Positions 8,445 through 16,732 of a stretch of 34,356 nt of DNA are shown here, piece after piece. The notes beneath the pieces were generated by a model that saw only the letters and a program-made list of their open reading frames with translations, was not told the origin of the DNA and did not search any database. The position numbers and the translations under genes were made by a program. Every line of letters starts with the position of its first letter. The first letter of the stretch is position 1. The DNA comes from Candidatus Delongbacteria bacterium (GTDB lineage Bacteria > UBA4055). Where the stretch lies: positions 1 through 34,356 of the forward strand of contig QKDR01000005.1 in the NCBI GenBank assembly GCA_003252515.1, in the 5' to 3' direction.

Positions 8445-9248
8445 ATGGACCTCTCTGATTTTTTATCTGAAAAATATATCAAAGTAATAAGTGGAAATAT
8501 GGAAAAAGACAGCCTGCTCGTCGAGATCGCCGGGTTAGCTTCACAGGATCAGAAAGAGAGGAACATGATCTTTCGCAAGCTTAAGGAAAGAGAAGATCTG
8601 GGTTCCACCGGATTCGGTAACGGGATCGCCATTCCTCATTGCGCGCTTGATAATATAGATGAATTCATAGTAGGGATCATTACAGCCCCTGACGGTATTG
8701 GATTCGATTCGCTGGACAAAGAGCCCGTAAAGGTGTTCGTATTCATTATCGCTCCTGAAAAGAAAAGAAATCATCACATAAGGTTCCTCTCTGCAGTTTC
8801 GGGTATTTTAAAGCAGCAGGAGGCAGTAAATGAACTTCTTTCTGAAAAAACTCCGACCGCCATAATGGAAAGTTTTCTCAGATATTCTCTTCCGTCAGGA
8901 ATAAATAAGAAAGAAAGCAGAGAGTTCAATGTCATGCACGTTCTCTGTCAGCTGGAGGATAAATTCGATGATATAATGGGGATAATCACTGAAGTAAGCG
9001 AATGTGATATAACTGTCATTGAAGCTAACAATGCCGAGAAATATATTCACTCAATGCCGCTTTTCGCGAAATTCTGGGGTGACGAATCGAAAGGCTTCAA
9101 CCGGATCATTACTACGATCCTGCCTAAGTCCAATACGAACGATATTCTGAGAAAGATAAACAACATTATAGACGCTCTACCGGAAAGGACCGGCATTCTT
9201 GTCTACATTCATACGGTCGAATACATTAACGGAAATCTGAACTTGTAG
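8445..9248 (+). CDS. PTS IIA-like (PtsN/FruA-type) protein with C-terminal regulatory domain
   Basis: A 267-aa protein; AGGAGA lies 5 bases before the ATG. Residues 1-147 are a PTS EIIA domain of the fructose/nitrogen type: LKEREDLGSTGFGNGIAIPH contains the phosphorylatable His65, and VKVFVFIIAPEKKRNHHIRF is the conserved second strand. No other PTS component is nearby. Residues about 158-267 form an additional alpha/beta domain (MHVLCQLEDKFDDIMGIITE ... GILVYIHTVEYING) that looks like a small P-II/ACT-like regulator fold; this is an inference from pattern only. The gene is 7 bases ahead of a cation:proton antiporter gene, so the likely job is to regulate that transporter, analogous to IIA-Ntr control of potassium transport. 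Confidence 0.85.
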   Translation: MDLSDFLSEKYIKVISGNMEKDSLLVEIAGLASQDQKERNMIFRKLKEREDLGSTGFGNGIAIPHCALDNIDEFIVGIITAPDGIGFDSLDKEPVKVFVFIIAPEKKRNHHIRFLSAVSGILKQQEAVNELLSEKTPTAIMESFLRYSLPSGINKKESREFNVMHVLCQLEDKFDDIMGIITEVSECDITVIEANNAEKYIHSMPLFAKFWGDESKGFNRIITTILPKSNTNDILRKINNIIDALPERTGILVYIHTVEYINGNLNL

Positions 9249-9255
9249 GGAAAAT

Positions 9256-10527
9256 ATGCACGAACTCAGCTCTATACCAATTTTACTGATCCTCGGAACC
9301 GTCATAGTTGTCGGTTTTTACATAGGCAACAACATGAAATACATGAAGCTGCCTTCACTGATAGGATATATGGTCTTCGGAGTTCTGCTCGGACCGTCAT
9401 TGTTCGATATTATGCACGACGATATTCAGCAGGACCTGTCTTTTATAACCGATATAGCATTGAGTTTTGTAGCATTAAGTATAGGTCTGGAGCTGAAATT
9501 CTCTGTCCTCAAGAAACTGGGTAAGGGTATAATATATATTATAATCGCCGAATCTTTCGCGGCGTTCATAGTAGTTTTTCTCGTTGTATATATTTTCACT
9601 AAAGACATAGCTCTGTCGCTGATATTCGGATCTGTAGCTCCCGCAAGCGCGCCGGCAGGGACAGTAGCTGTGATCCATGAATACAAAGCCAAAGGGAATC
9701 TGACTAAAGCGCTTTACGCTATAGTCGGGTTTGACGACGGTCTGGGTATAATAATTTTCGGTTTCGCGGCCGCGATGGCAAAGTATTTCCTTATGACTGA
9801 AACAGGTGACGCTTCGGGCAGTATACTTTCGGCGATGATATTCCCGTTAAAAGAAGTGCTCCTCAGCCTTATAATAGGCGCGATCCTTGCAATAATCATT
9901 TCACTTCTTGCAAGGAACATGAAAAAAGAAGGCGGTCTTGTTATTCTGATATTCGGCTTTTCATTCATCGCCTGCGGGTTGAGCGAACTGTTCCATTTAT
10001 CGATAATCCTTACGAATATGATACTGGGTATGGTGATCGTCAACACCCAGCCTCATTTTGTTGTCCAGAAATTCCATGAAAGGCTTGTTCTTTTTATGCC
10101 ACTGCTGTTCATTCTGTTCTTCACACTTGCGGGTGCGAACCTGCATGTTTCATCCCTGCCGTCACTCGGAGTGCTGGGCGTTCTGTATATTTTAGCAAGA
10201 TCCGCCGGTCTGATCGGAGGATCAAGGATCGGTGCGATGTTCGGAAATGTCGAAGACAAGATAAAGAAGTGGGTGGGCCTGGGCATACTGTCACAGGCAG
10301 GTGTCGCTATAGGTCTGTCACTGATAGTCAAGTATGAATTCTCCGGACTGGGTAAAGTCGTCGAAACTGTCAACGGTGTAAATATCACGACCGGCGATAA
10401 AGTCGGTTCAATTGTGATAACGACTGTAACCGCGACCTGTATTTTTTTTGAGATAATCGGACCTATATTAACAAAGATAGCACTTACCAAAGCGGGGGAG
10501 ATCAACACTAATGAAAAAACCGGTTAA
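9256..10527 (+). CDS. CPA2-family cation:proton antiporter (Kef/NapA-like membrane domain)
   Basis: A 423-aa polytopic membrane protein with about 12-13 hydrophobic segments. Family features: LPSLIGYMVFGVLLGPSLF near residues 32-50, LSIGLELKF (74-82), APASAPAGTVAVIHEY (128-143) and a buried acidic pair in GFDDGLGIIIFG (Asp160-Asp161), corresponding to the ion-binding region. A double acidic residue is generally associated with electrogenic exchange, but the exact alignment is uncertain. There is no C-terminal TrkA/RCK domain; the neighbouring IIA-like protein may supply regulation in trans. AGGG lies 5 bases before the ATG. The 3' end overlaps the next gene by 17 bases. Confidence 0.88.
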   Translation: MHELSSIPILLILGTVIVVGFYIGNNMKYMKLPSLIGYMVFGVLLGPSLFDIMHDDIQQDLSFITDIALSFVALSIGLELKFSVLKKLGKGIIYIIIAESFAAFIVVFLVVYIFTKDIALSLIFGSVAPASAPAGTVAVIHEYKAKGNLTKALYAIVGFDDGLGIIIFGFAAAMAKYFLMTETGDASGSILSAMIFPLKEVLLSLIIGAILAIIISLLARNMKKEGGLVILIFGFSFIACGLSELFHLSIILTNMILGMVIVNTQPHFVVQKFHERLVLFMPLLFILFFTLAGANLHVSSLPSLGVLGVLYILARSAGLIGGSRIGAMFGNVEDKIKKWVGLGILSQAGVAIGLSLIVKYEFSGLGKVVETVNGVNITTGDKVGSIVITTVTATCIFFEIIGPILTKIALTKAGEINTNEKTG

Positions 10528-10852
10528 AGCAGCACTGTTTTCTGCCCTTGTATTCCCGGGAACCGGGCATTTATTCGTGAAAAAGCCTGTCCGCGGGTTT
10601 ATATTAATGGGCATTGGTTTGTTGTCGCTTTATATGCTAGTGTCCGGTCCGATAGAAAGAGCTTTTGACATTACGGAAAAGATCAAAACAGGGAAGATAC
10701 CTCCTGATATGAATATCATTATCGGATTGGTGTCACAACCTTTTTCAGGAACTGAAGTTCAGGTGATGAATTGCGGTTTCTGGATCTTGATCGTAATATG
10801 GGCTTTTGGTATTATTGATTCTTACAGGATCGGTTTGGATTTGAAAAAGTGA
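10511..10852 (+). CDS. Small TM2-like membrane protein
   Basis: A 113-aa protein. MKKPVKAALFSALVFPGTGH resembles the opening of TM2/DUF5683/DUF6677-type small membrane proteins (PG-x-GH, then a membrane hairpin RGFILMGIGLLSLYMLVSG). A second hydrophobic segment (FWILIVIWAFGIIDSYRIG) carries the family's DSY/DAY end motif. The start overlaps the antiporter gene by 17 bases and has GGGGGAG 9 bases upstream. It ends just before a strong terminator. Function unknown; co-transcription with the antiporter is clear, functional linkage is inference. Confidence 0.75.
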   Translation: MKKPVKAALFSALVFPGTGHLFVKKPVRGFILMGIGLLSLYMLVSGPIERAFDITEKIKTGKIPPDMNIIIGLVSQPFSGTEVQVMNCGFWILIVIWAFGIIDSYRIGLDLKK

Positions 10853-10858
10853 TATAAA

Positions 10859-10886
10859 AAAAGCCTCTGAAATTCGAGAGGCTTTT
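10859..10886. terminator. Bidirectional intrinsic terminator between the antiporter operon and htpG
   Basis: Arms AAAAGCCTCT (10859-10868) and AGAGGCTTTT (10877-10886) with an 8-base loop. Read on the minus strand the stem is followed by a run of seven T (htpG side, stronger); on the plus strand by TTTT. It sits between two convergent gene ends and can serve both. Confidence 0.9.
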
Positions 10887-10905
10887 CCGAAAGATAAATA
10901 TTAGA

Positions 10906-12846
10906 CTATTTTTTCGCTTCCATTGCCATGAGATCGGCCATTTTCTGCGCGAACCTGACTGGATCTTTGGGCATAGCTCCTTCAGCTATTAGAGCCTGAT
11001 CGTACAACAGCTCTGAATAATCCTTAAGTCTGGCGTCTTTCTTGTTCGCTTCATAGATCGAATTCAGGGAATCGAAGAGCGGATGCTTCGGGTTGATCTC
11101 GAGTATTCTCTGTGTTTTGGGGACTTCCTGGTTCATGGCTTTGAACATTTTCTCCATGTTCGGCGTCATCGCATGCTCATCAGAAACAAGGCAGACCGCG
11201 CTTGAAGTCAGTCTTGTCGATACTCTCACTTCCTTTATATCGTCTTTCAGATAGTCTTTCATCACATCGAAGAGAGATTTGAATTTCTTTGTGACTTCCT
11301 CGGTTTCTTTTTTTGTCTCTTCAGCGTCACCAAGGTTGATCTCGCCCTTGCCGATGGATTTGAGAGGTTTCTTGTCATATTCAAAAAAGTTGTTGGTTAT
11401 GAACTCATCGATCGGATCTGTAAAGAAAAGAACTTCGTAATCTTTAGCTTTGAATTTCTCTATGTGCGGAGAATTTTCGAGTATATCCCTTTTCTCGCCG
11501 GAAATGTAATAAATGTCCTTCTGACCTTCAGGCATTCTTGAAACGTAATCTTTCAGGCTTGTAAGTTTACCTTTCTCAGTCTTGGTCGATTCGAACATAA
11601 GAAGTTCTGCGAGTTTGTCCTTGTTCTCATAATCCGTATAAAGACCTTCTTTGAGCACTTTACCGAAATTAGTGTAGAACTCAAGATATTTTTCCGGTTC
11701 CTTCTCTTTCATTTTCTTAAGAGTGTCGATCAGCTTTTTCACGAGATTCGTCTTTATCTTTTCAAGAGCCTTGTCTTCCTGAAGGATCTCTCTTGATACG
11801 TTAAGCGGAAGGTCGGCTGAATCAACGACTCCTTTTACGAATCTGAAATATTCCGGAAGAAGGTTCTTGTTGTCGTCCATGATGAAAACGTTCTTTATAT
11901 ATAAACTAACGCCGGTTTTAGCTTCTCTCCAGAACATATCGAAAGGCGCTTTCTTGGGCAGATAAAGGAGCGCTTTGTATGACAGAAGCCCTTCGACGCT
12001 CAGATGTATTCTTTCAAGCGGTTCCTCCCAATCGTGCGAAATATGCTTGTAGAATTCGTTGTAATCCTCGTTCTTGATCTCCTTTTTATCCTTCTGCCAT
12101 ATAGCTTTCATGGAATTAAGAGTAAGTTCCTCGAATTTCGTTACAGCTTCGGCATCTTTGATCTCCTTGCCGTCCTTGTCTTTAGGTTTTTCATCTCTCT
12201 GAACGGTCATGATTATCGGATATGAGATATAGTCGGAATATTTTTTTACGATATCCTTGATCTTCCACTCATTGGCGAAGTCTTTATTTTCTTTATTAAG
12301 ATACAGTACGATCTCCGTACCTCTTTCAGTTCTGTCTGATTCGTCTAATGTGAATTTCTCTTTTCCGTCAGATTCCCATCTTACCGCAGGTTCTTTGCTT
12401 CCCGCTCTTTTTGTGTTTATCACTATCTTTTCAGACACTATGAAAGCCGAATAGAATCCTACCCCGAACTGGCCGATAAGCTGATCTGTATTCGCTTCTT
12501 TATCCTTGGATTTAAGGTCCTTAAGTTTAGCAAGGAATTCCTTTGTCCCGGATTTCGCGATCGTGCCGATATTCTCTATGATCTCATCCTTCGTCATACC
12601 TATACCGTTATCGCTGACAGTAATAGTACCGGCATCGCTGTTGAAGTCTATTCTGACTTTAAGGTCAGTGTTGTTCTCAAGTATCTTTTTGTTCTTCAGT
12701 CCTTCAAGTCTGAGTTTGTCAAGCGCGTCAGATGAGTTGGATACCAGCTCCCTGATGAATATCTCCTTGTTTGAGTAGAGTGAATGGGTCACCAGTTCTA
12801 GAAGCTGGCTTACTTCGGTCTTGAATTTCATTGTACTCTTTGTCAT
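10906..12846 (-). CDS. htpG: Molecular chaperone HtpG (Hsp90)
   Basis: A 646-aa full-length Hsp90. The N-terminal ATPase (GHKL fold) shows IFIRELVSNSSDALDKLR (the Asn/Asp region that binds ATP), DNGIGMTKDEI, IGQFGVGFYSAFIVS (ATP lid) and GTEIVLYL. The middle domain carries the client/ATP-sensing region with DLPLNVSREILQED, whose Arg contacts the gamma phosphate. The C-terminal dimerisation domain ends in MAMEAKK without a eukaryotic MEEVD tail. It is a cytosolic stress chaperone. AGGAG precedes the ATG. It is monocistronic, ended by the shared hairpin at 10859-10886; a palindrome next to the candidate -10 suggests repressor control. Confidence 0.98.
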   Translation of the reverse strand: MTKSTMKFKTEVSQLLELVTHSLYSNKEIFIRELVSNSSDALDKLRLEGLKNKKILENNTDLKVRIDFNSDAGTITVSDNGIGMTKDEIIENIGTIAKSGTKEFLAKLKDLKSKDKEANTDQLIGQFGVGFYSAFIVSEKIVINTKRAGSKEPAVRWESDGKEKFTLDESDRTERGTEIVLYLNKENKDFANEWKIKDIVKKYSDYISYPIIMTVQRDEKPKDKDGKEIKDAEAVTKFEELTLNSMKAIWQKDKKEIKNEDYNEFYKHISHDWEEPLERIHLSVEGLLSYKALLYLPKKAPFDMFWREAKTGVSLYIKNVFIMDDNKNLLPEYFRFVKGVVDSADLPLNVSREILQEDKALEKIKTNLVKKLIDTLKKMKEKEPEKYLEFYTNFGKVLKEGLYTDYENKDKLAELLMFESTKTEKGKLTSLKDYVSRMPEGQKDIYYISGEKRDILENSPHIEKFKAKDYEVLFFTDPIDEFITNNFFEYDKKPLKSIGKGEINLGDAEETKKETEEVTKKFKSLFDVMKDYLKDDIKEVRVSTRLTSSAVCLVSDEHAMTPNMEKMFKAMNQEVPKTQRILEINPKHPLFDSLNSIYEANKKDARLKDYSELLYDQALIAEGAMPKDPVRFAQKMADLMAMEAKK

Positions 12847-12925
12847 TTTAGCTCCTTTATTTCAATTAATAAATTTCCGGATTTTATATAATGCAAAAAT
12901 GAAGCCAATTGAAATCAGGCTTGAA

Positions 12926-12944
12926 ATTATATGACACTGTGTCA
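12926..12944 (-). promoter_or_regulatory. Candidate htpG -10 box with abutting palindromic operator
   Basis: On the minus strand TATAAT (12926-12931) immediately follows a perfect 6+1+6 palindrome at 12932-12944 (TGACAC, T, GTGTCA on the plus strand). The -35 region is poor (TCAAAT at 17 bases). Transcription would start near 12919, giving a leader of about 73 bases before the ATG at 12846. No CIRCE element (TTAGCACTC-N9-GAGTGCTAA) is present. The remaining part of the 12847-13072 gap shows no gene. Confidence 0.5.
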
Positions 12945-13072
12945 GATAATTTGAATATTTGTCTTTGAATCTGACAATTATCCTATGATTATCGTCATAA
13001 TTAAGTATATTACAATTAGAAGGATACAGCCAAGTTTGAAATAGAAAGTGAAAGTAAAAGCAGGAGGATATC

Positions 13073-13741
13073 ATGTCATTACGCAGGTACAACTCTCATT
13101 CAGCCTCGTCAGCAGCGGAGATCACCACGATAACAGTAATGCTGATCCTTACGGCAGTGTTCGCTTTTTTCAAGACTACGCAATTTGAACTAAAAATCAC
13201 TGATGTAAAATTTGAATTTTTTGATCCTCCTGAAGGTCCGGTAATAATACCTGTTCCAAGACCGACTACTCCGCCGCGGGTGTTCATACCCTCGGGAATG
13301 GACCCTGTAGAAGAAACATTGGCGGGAGATGATCCTCTGGTTTTTGTTCCGGAAGATTTTAACAAGAAACCTTTACCTCCAATAGAATTCAGTGGAATAA
13401 AGGACATCAAAGATGTTGATGCAATACCTTTCGTGCTGGTTCAGGAAAAACCTTTGCTGAGTGTTTCGGAGAAAAATAAACTTGTAAAAACCCTGACACT
13501 TAATTTCCCGGAGCTTGCCAGAAAATCGAACACTGAAGGGAAAGTTAAGCTGAGTTTCGTATGTTCAGCGGAAGGTTTCCCGACGAATATTGAGATAATC
13601 AGTGAAAAACCGAAAAACATGGGATTCGGAGAAGCGGCGGTAAGATCGCTAAAAACAGTCAGGTTCACTCCGGGTTATCAGAGCGATAAAGCAGTCGCTG
13701 TAAGGATGTCGATACCTTTGAATTTCAGTCTGACTAAATAG
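13073..13741 (+). CDS. TonB-like energy transducer protein
   Basis: A 222-aa protein with AGGAGGA 5-6 bases before the ATG. A short cytoplasmic N-terminus, one membrane segment (ITTITVMLILTAVFAFF, about 18-34), then a proline-rich spacer (GPVIIPVPRPTTPPRVFIP) and acidic linker. The C-terminal 75 residues have the TonB-C fold pattern (GKVKLSFVCSAEGFPTNIEI ... GFGEAAVRSLKTVRFTPGY, ending VAVRMSIPLNF). It would couple the proton-motive force to an outer-membrane receptor, with ExbB/ExbD encoded elsewhere; no receptor is adjacent. Its stop lies 10 bases from the convergent stop of the next gene. Confidence 0.82.
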   Translation: MSLRRYNSHSASSAAEITTITVMLILTAVFAFFKTTQFELKITDVKFEFFDPPEGPVIIPVPRPTTPPRVFIPSGMDPVEETLAGDDPLVFVPEDFNKKPLPPIEFSGIKDIKDVDAIPFVLVQEKPLLSVSEKNKLVKTLTLNFPELARKSNTEGKVKLSFVCSAEGFPTNIEIISEKPKNMGFGEAAVRSLKTVRFTPGYQSDKAVAVRMSIPLNFSLTK

Positions 13742-13751
13742 AACTACGGAA

Positions 13752-16601
13752 TCATTTGTAACTGATCAAAGAAGTTATTTTATAGAATTTTTTGGGACCG
13801 GACTCAGTTCCGGTCCATGTGTTTTCGGAAGAAGTACCGGTCTGAGTGAACGCTCCTGAAGGATCGTCCGAAGCATAAATTATATAACCTGTTGCATTTT
13901 CCACAGCGTTCCACGACAGCTCAACAGAGGTTCCGTTATATATTATTTCCGGGACAAGCGGTGCAGAGAGTTGAGAAACTGAGATATTGTCCAGATACCA
14001 CCCTCTGTAATTATAAAGTGAATCGCTTCCGAACTGCCATTTGATCAGAACGTTTTCTCCCGAATAAGAGGACAGGTCTATAAGAGCTGATACCCATCCG
14101 CCGGAACTGCCGGAATAACATGTTTCTCCGGGCATAGGGTTCGTGTATCCTGTAGAAATAACGTGAGTATACCCGGGATCGGGTACCAGTATACTCCAGT
14201 TCGATCCGCCGTCAACAGATATCTTGACGTTCCCGCCGTCATAAGCGGTCGTTCCCGAACCTGCTTCGGCTTCGAACCAGTGGTCGAAAGTCAGGACGGA
14301 TGCGGACGGAAGAGGAGAGTCGGATATGTTCCATTCGAGTGATGAGTTCGTATTGTCTGAATGATCAGCGTTAAGAACAGTACCCCAGATATTACCGCCT
14401 GATACCGATCCTACAAGGCTGTCCGTTCCGTACTGCCAGTCACCGCCGGCAGTAAACTCCGGAGTGACTTGAGTCAGTCTGATCCTGTCATATACGATCT
14501 TGAACACTTTTTCTTTTTCATCATGCGGGATTTTCACGGTTTTACTGCCGGTCGCGTCGCCGAGGTAGATGAACTCGTCATCAGTTCCGGCGAACAGGAA
14601 CGTTCCGAGGCCGACCCAGGAGCCGGCGTTCGCTGACTGATCGACGATTACGATATCGTTCGTGCCGTTGTGGTGCACCTGATATTTCGCGTTCGTAATA
14701 AGTTCGGTATCCGAAGGAATAAAGACTTCAACATTATAGTCACCCGGATACTGAATGACCGGATCCCACGACGCACAGTAATCGTCGACGGATGTTCCTG
14801 TCATGGCTCCGGTCCACCAGTAAGTCTCTGATCCTGTATCGACATGACGCCAGTATTTCATGCCCGTCGTACCGTCCGCAAGCATCCAGAAGCCGTCGTT
14901 CATATAGTCGAAATCGTCATAGCCAGTACCGTAAGCAAGCTGCTTATCGTCAACTTCAAGACCGGGAGCATCAGGCATAGTCCCGATCGCCGATGTCGTC
15001 CATGCCACCGTTGACAGGTTTTCGTAACCGTTGTTGAATCCCGGCCAGTCATAAATGACTCCCGCTCCGTCCTCACTCGGATAAGCGATGTTCTTGTTAC
15101 CGTAGGGATCATTGTAATAAAGCAGCTGCTGTCCGGCGTTCGCGATCCCGATCGGATCGATCAGGTGTCCGCTGGCTGTAAGCATCACACACATAGGGTG
15201 CATGTATCCGTCAGTCAGATTTCCGGAGATAACAGTATAAAAATTCGACCAATACTGAACTGAAGTAAGTCCGTGCTGCTGGAGGTAGTATTTCTGGTTC
15301 GTGGAAGGTGAAGCGCCTCCGTGCCCGTTGTCGTTCCACATGAATCCGTCTCCTCCTCCGGTCCCGTAATAAGTCTGATATGTATCCGACCAGTACCTTA
15401 TGTCGTATGTGAAATTCTTATAAATATAGTTATCGAAGATCACGTGAGCCCAGTTGTTGTTCGAGGTCTGCCAGTGCGGGATTATCTTATAGTACGCCAG
15501 GGCCATTGCGCATGAAGTCGCGGCGCAGCATCCGTACCTGTGACCGTAGAGATCCGTGCTGAAAACCTGATTGATATAAGGAACATCGAGCATGTCTTTG
15601 GTGTTACTTTTTCCTGTTATGATGATCGGTTTAAGCCCGAGTATATCTTCGTGTTTATAGAAAATACTGCTGCCGTTAATTTTTGAGTTGCTCAATTCAG
15701 CTTCTTTTATTTCATTACCGTAAAAAGTACCGAAATATAATTTCCCGTTTTTGAAGAGTGGCGACATTTCATAAATATCAGGTGTTGAAGTGAGAGCGGT
15801 CGTTTTTCCGCTGGCAGTATCAAGTAAATATAGTTCGGAAGAGATAAGCTCTTCCTCATTGTGTTTAACTGAGGAGTATACGATCTGATCTGTACTTGTC
15901 CAGTTAAAATCTGAAATGCGGGAGTATTCCAATGTTATGCCTGAATTAATGTCATGAACAAAAAGGGTTCCGTCAATAGAAGATAAAGCGATCTTTTTAG
16001 AATCTTCAGACCATTTGAAATCGACGTATTCCCGGTCATTCAGGACAGTATTTCTCTTAAATGCAGTGAGATCAATTATATCAAAGCTCTGTCCTGTCCC
16101 GTTTATGCAAATGTATTTTCCGTCAGGGGAAATCACGGAAAGGTTTGAATAATTACCGATACCGATATCTTTTACAGTTCCGTCCGCATAGCTGATCCTC
16201 AAAGTGTTTTTTATCGTAAACGCCTTAGTACCGTCAGCTGAAAAGCTTATCTGTCCGCAGTATCCCGATCTTTTTTCCAGCTCAATGATCTTTCCGGTAA
16301 CAATATCCAGTATTGCAGGGGACTGAAGGCCTGTCTCAGTATCAATATATTTAAAACCGATCATATTATCATGAACAGAAAAATATCTTCCGCATCCGGG
16401 ATTTTCCAGAAGTACTCTGAAATAACTGCCATTGATCAGATATAGTGCGTTATCAAGATTATTTGATGCAATAATACCAGATTCCGAGGAAGTCAGTTTA
16501 GTAAAATAGCCGTTATTTTCAGCCTTTACGAGTTCTTCCTGACTAATGGATGGATAGCAGAAGAGTGAATAAAATAATAATGCAGGTAAGAAATGCTTCA
16601 T
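13752..16601 (-). CDS. Secreted multidomain C39-family cysteine peptidase with propeller, golvesin-like and FN3 domains
   Basis: Start placed at ATG 16601 (AGGAGG upstream; signal peptide MKHFLPALLFYSLFCYPSIS); an in-frame extension to 16661 runs through the promoter. The protein is 949 aa. Residues 25-320: WD40/TolB-like propeller (repeats such as FSADGTKAFTI, ISPDGKYICI, WSEDSKKIALSS). Residues about 335-525: peptidase C39-like domain with Cys359 in YGCCAATSCAMALAYY, His479 in TASGHLIDPIG and Asp498 in YYNDPYG, a plausible catalytic triad. Next a golvesin/xanthan-lyase C-terminal-like domain (about 590-700, YPGDYNVEVFIP), a choice-of-anchor J/MAM-like domain (about 715-870, ending GWYLDNISVS) and an FN3 module ending KKFYKITSLISYK. 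No YPNPF sorting tail. Divergent from a second cysteine peptidase gene. Confidence 0.85.
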   Translation of the reverse strand: MKHFLPALLFYSLFCYPSISQEELVKAENNGYFTKLTSSESGIIASNNLDNALYLINGSYFRVLLENPGCGRYFSVHDNMIGFKYIDTETGLQSPAILDIVTGKIIELEKRSGYCGQISFSADGTKAFTIKNTLRISYADGTVKDIGIGNYSNLSVISPDGKYICINGTGQSFDIIDLTAFKRNTVLNDREYVDFKWSEDSKKIALSSIDGTLFVHDINSGITLEYSRISDFNWTSTDQIVYSSVKHNEEELISSELYLLDTASGKTTALTSTPDIYEMSPLFKNGKLYFGTFYGNEIKEAELSNSKINGSSIFYKHEDILGLKPIIITGKSNTKDMLDVPYINQVFSTDLYGHRYGCCAATSCAMALAYYKIIPHWQTSNNNWAHVIFDNYIYKNFTYDIRYWSDTYQTYYGTGGGDGFMWNDNGHGGASPSTNQKYYLQQHGLTSVQYWSNFYTVISGNLTDGYMHPMCVMLTASGHLIDPIGIANAGQQLLYYNDPYGNKNIAYPSEDGAGVIYDWPGFNNGYENLSTVAWTTSAIGTMPDAPGLEVDDKQLAYGTGYDDFDYMNDGFWMLADGTTGMKYWRHVDTGSETYWWTGAMTGTSVDDYCASWDPVIQYPGDYNVEVFIPSDTELITNAKYQVHHNGTNDIVIVDQSANAGSWVGLGTFLFAGTDDEFIYLGDATGSKTVKIPHDEKEKVFKIVYDRIRLTQVTPEFTAGGDWQYGTDSLVGSVSGGNIWGTVLNADHSDNTNSSLEWNISDSPLPSASVLTFDHWFEAEAGSGTTAYDGGNVKISVDGGSNWSILVPDPGYTHVISTGYTNPMPGETCYSGSSGGWVSALIDLSSYSGENVLIKWQFGSDSLYNYRGWYLDNISVSQLSAPLVPEIIYNGTSVELSWNAVENATGYIIYASDDPSGAFTQTGTSSENTWTGTESGPKKFYKITSLISYK

Positions 16602-16626
16602 CAGAACCTCCTGATCGTATCTTAAT

Positions 16627-16655
16627 AAAATACAAAAAAAAAAGCGCGAATTCAA
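16627..16655 (-). promoter_or_regulatory. Promoter of the C39-like peptidase gene with a 10-T spacer tract
   Basis: On the minus strand: TTGAAT (16650-16655), 17-base spacer, TATTTT (16627-16632). The spacer contains ten consecutive T (plus-strand A 16634-16643). Start of transcription would be near 16620, about 20 bases before the ATG. A homopolymer of this length in the spacer is a classic site for slipped-strand length change that alters promoter strength. Confidence 0.6.
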
Positions 16656-16732
16656 CCTCAAAAAAACTGATTTTTCTTTTATGAGATGTCTTAAGAATTT
16701 GTTATTTTACATCAAACGAAGGAGGTTAAGTT

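Noticed and set aside
12862-13092. 76-codon minus-strand reading frame in the htpG/tonB gap
   Set aside because: It crosses the ribosome binding site and start of the TonB-like gene and the htpG promoter region, has no ribosome binding site and looks like translated AT-rich intergenic DNA.
13795-13816. Hairpin GGACCGGA-N6-TCCGGTCC as terminator of the TonB-like gene
   Set aside because: It lies inside the coding end of the convergent peptidase gene and is followed only by ATGTGTTTTC on the plus strand, without a proper T-run; it may work weakly but I do not call it.
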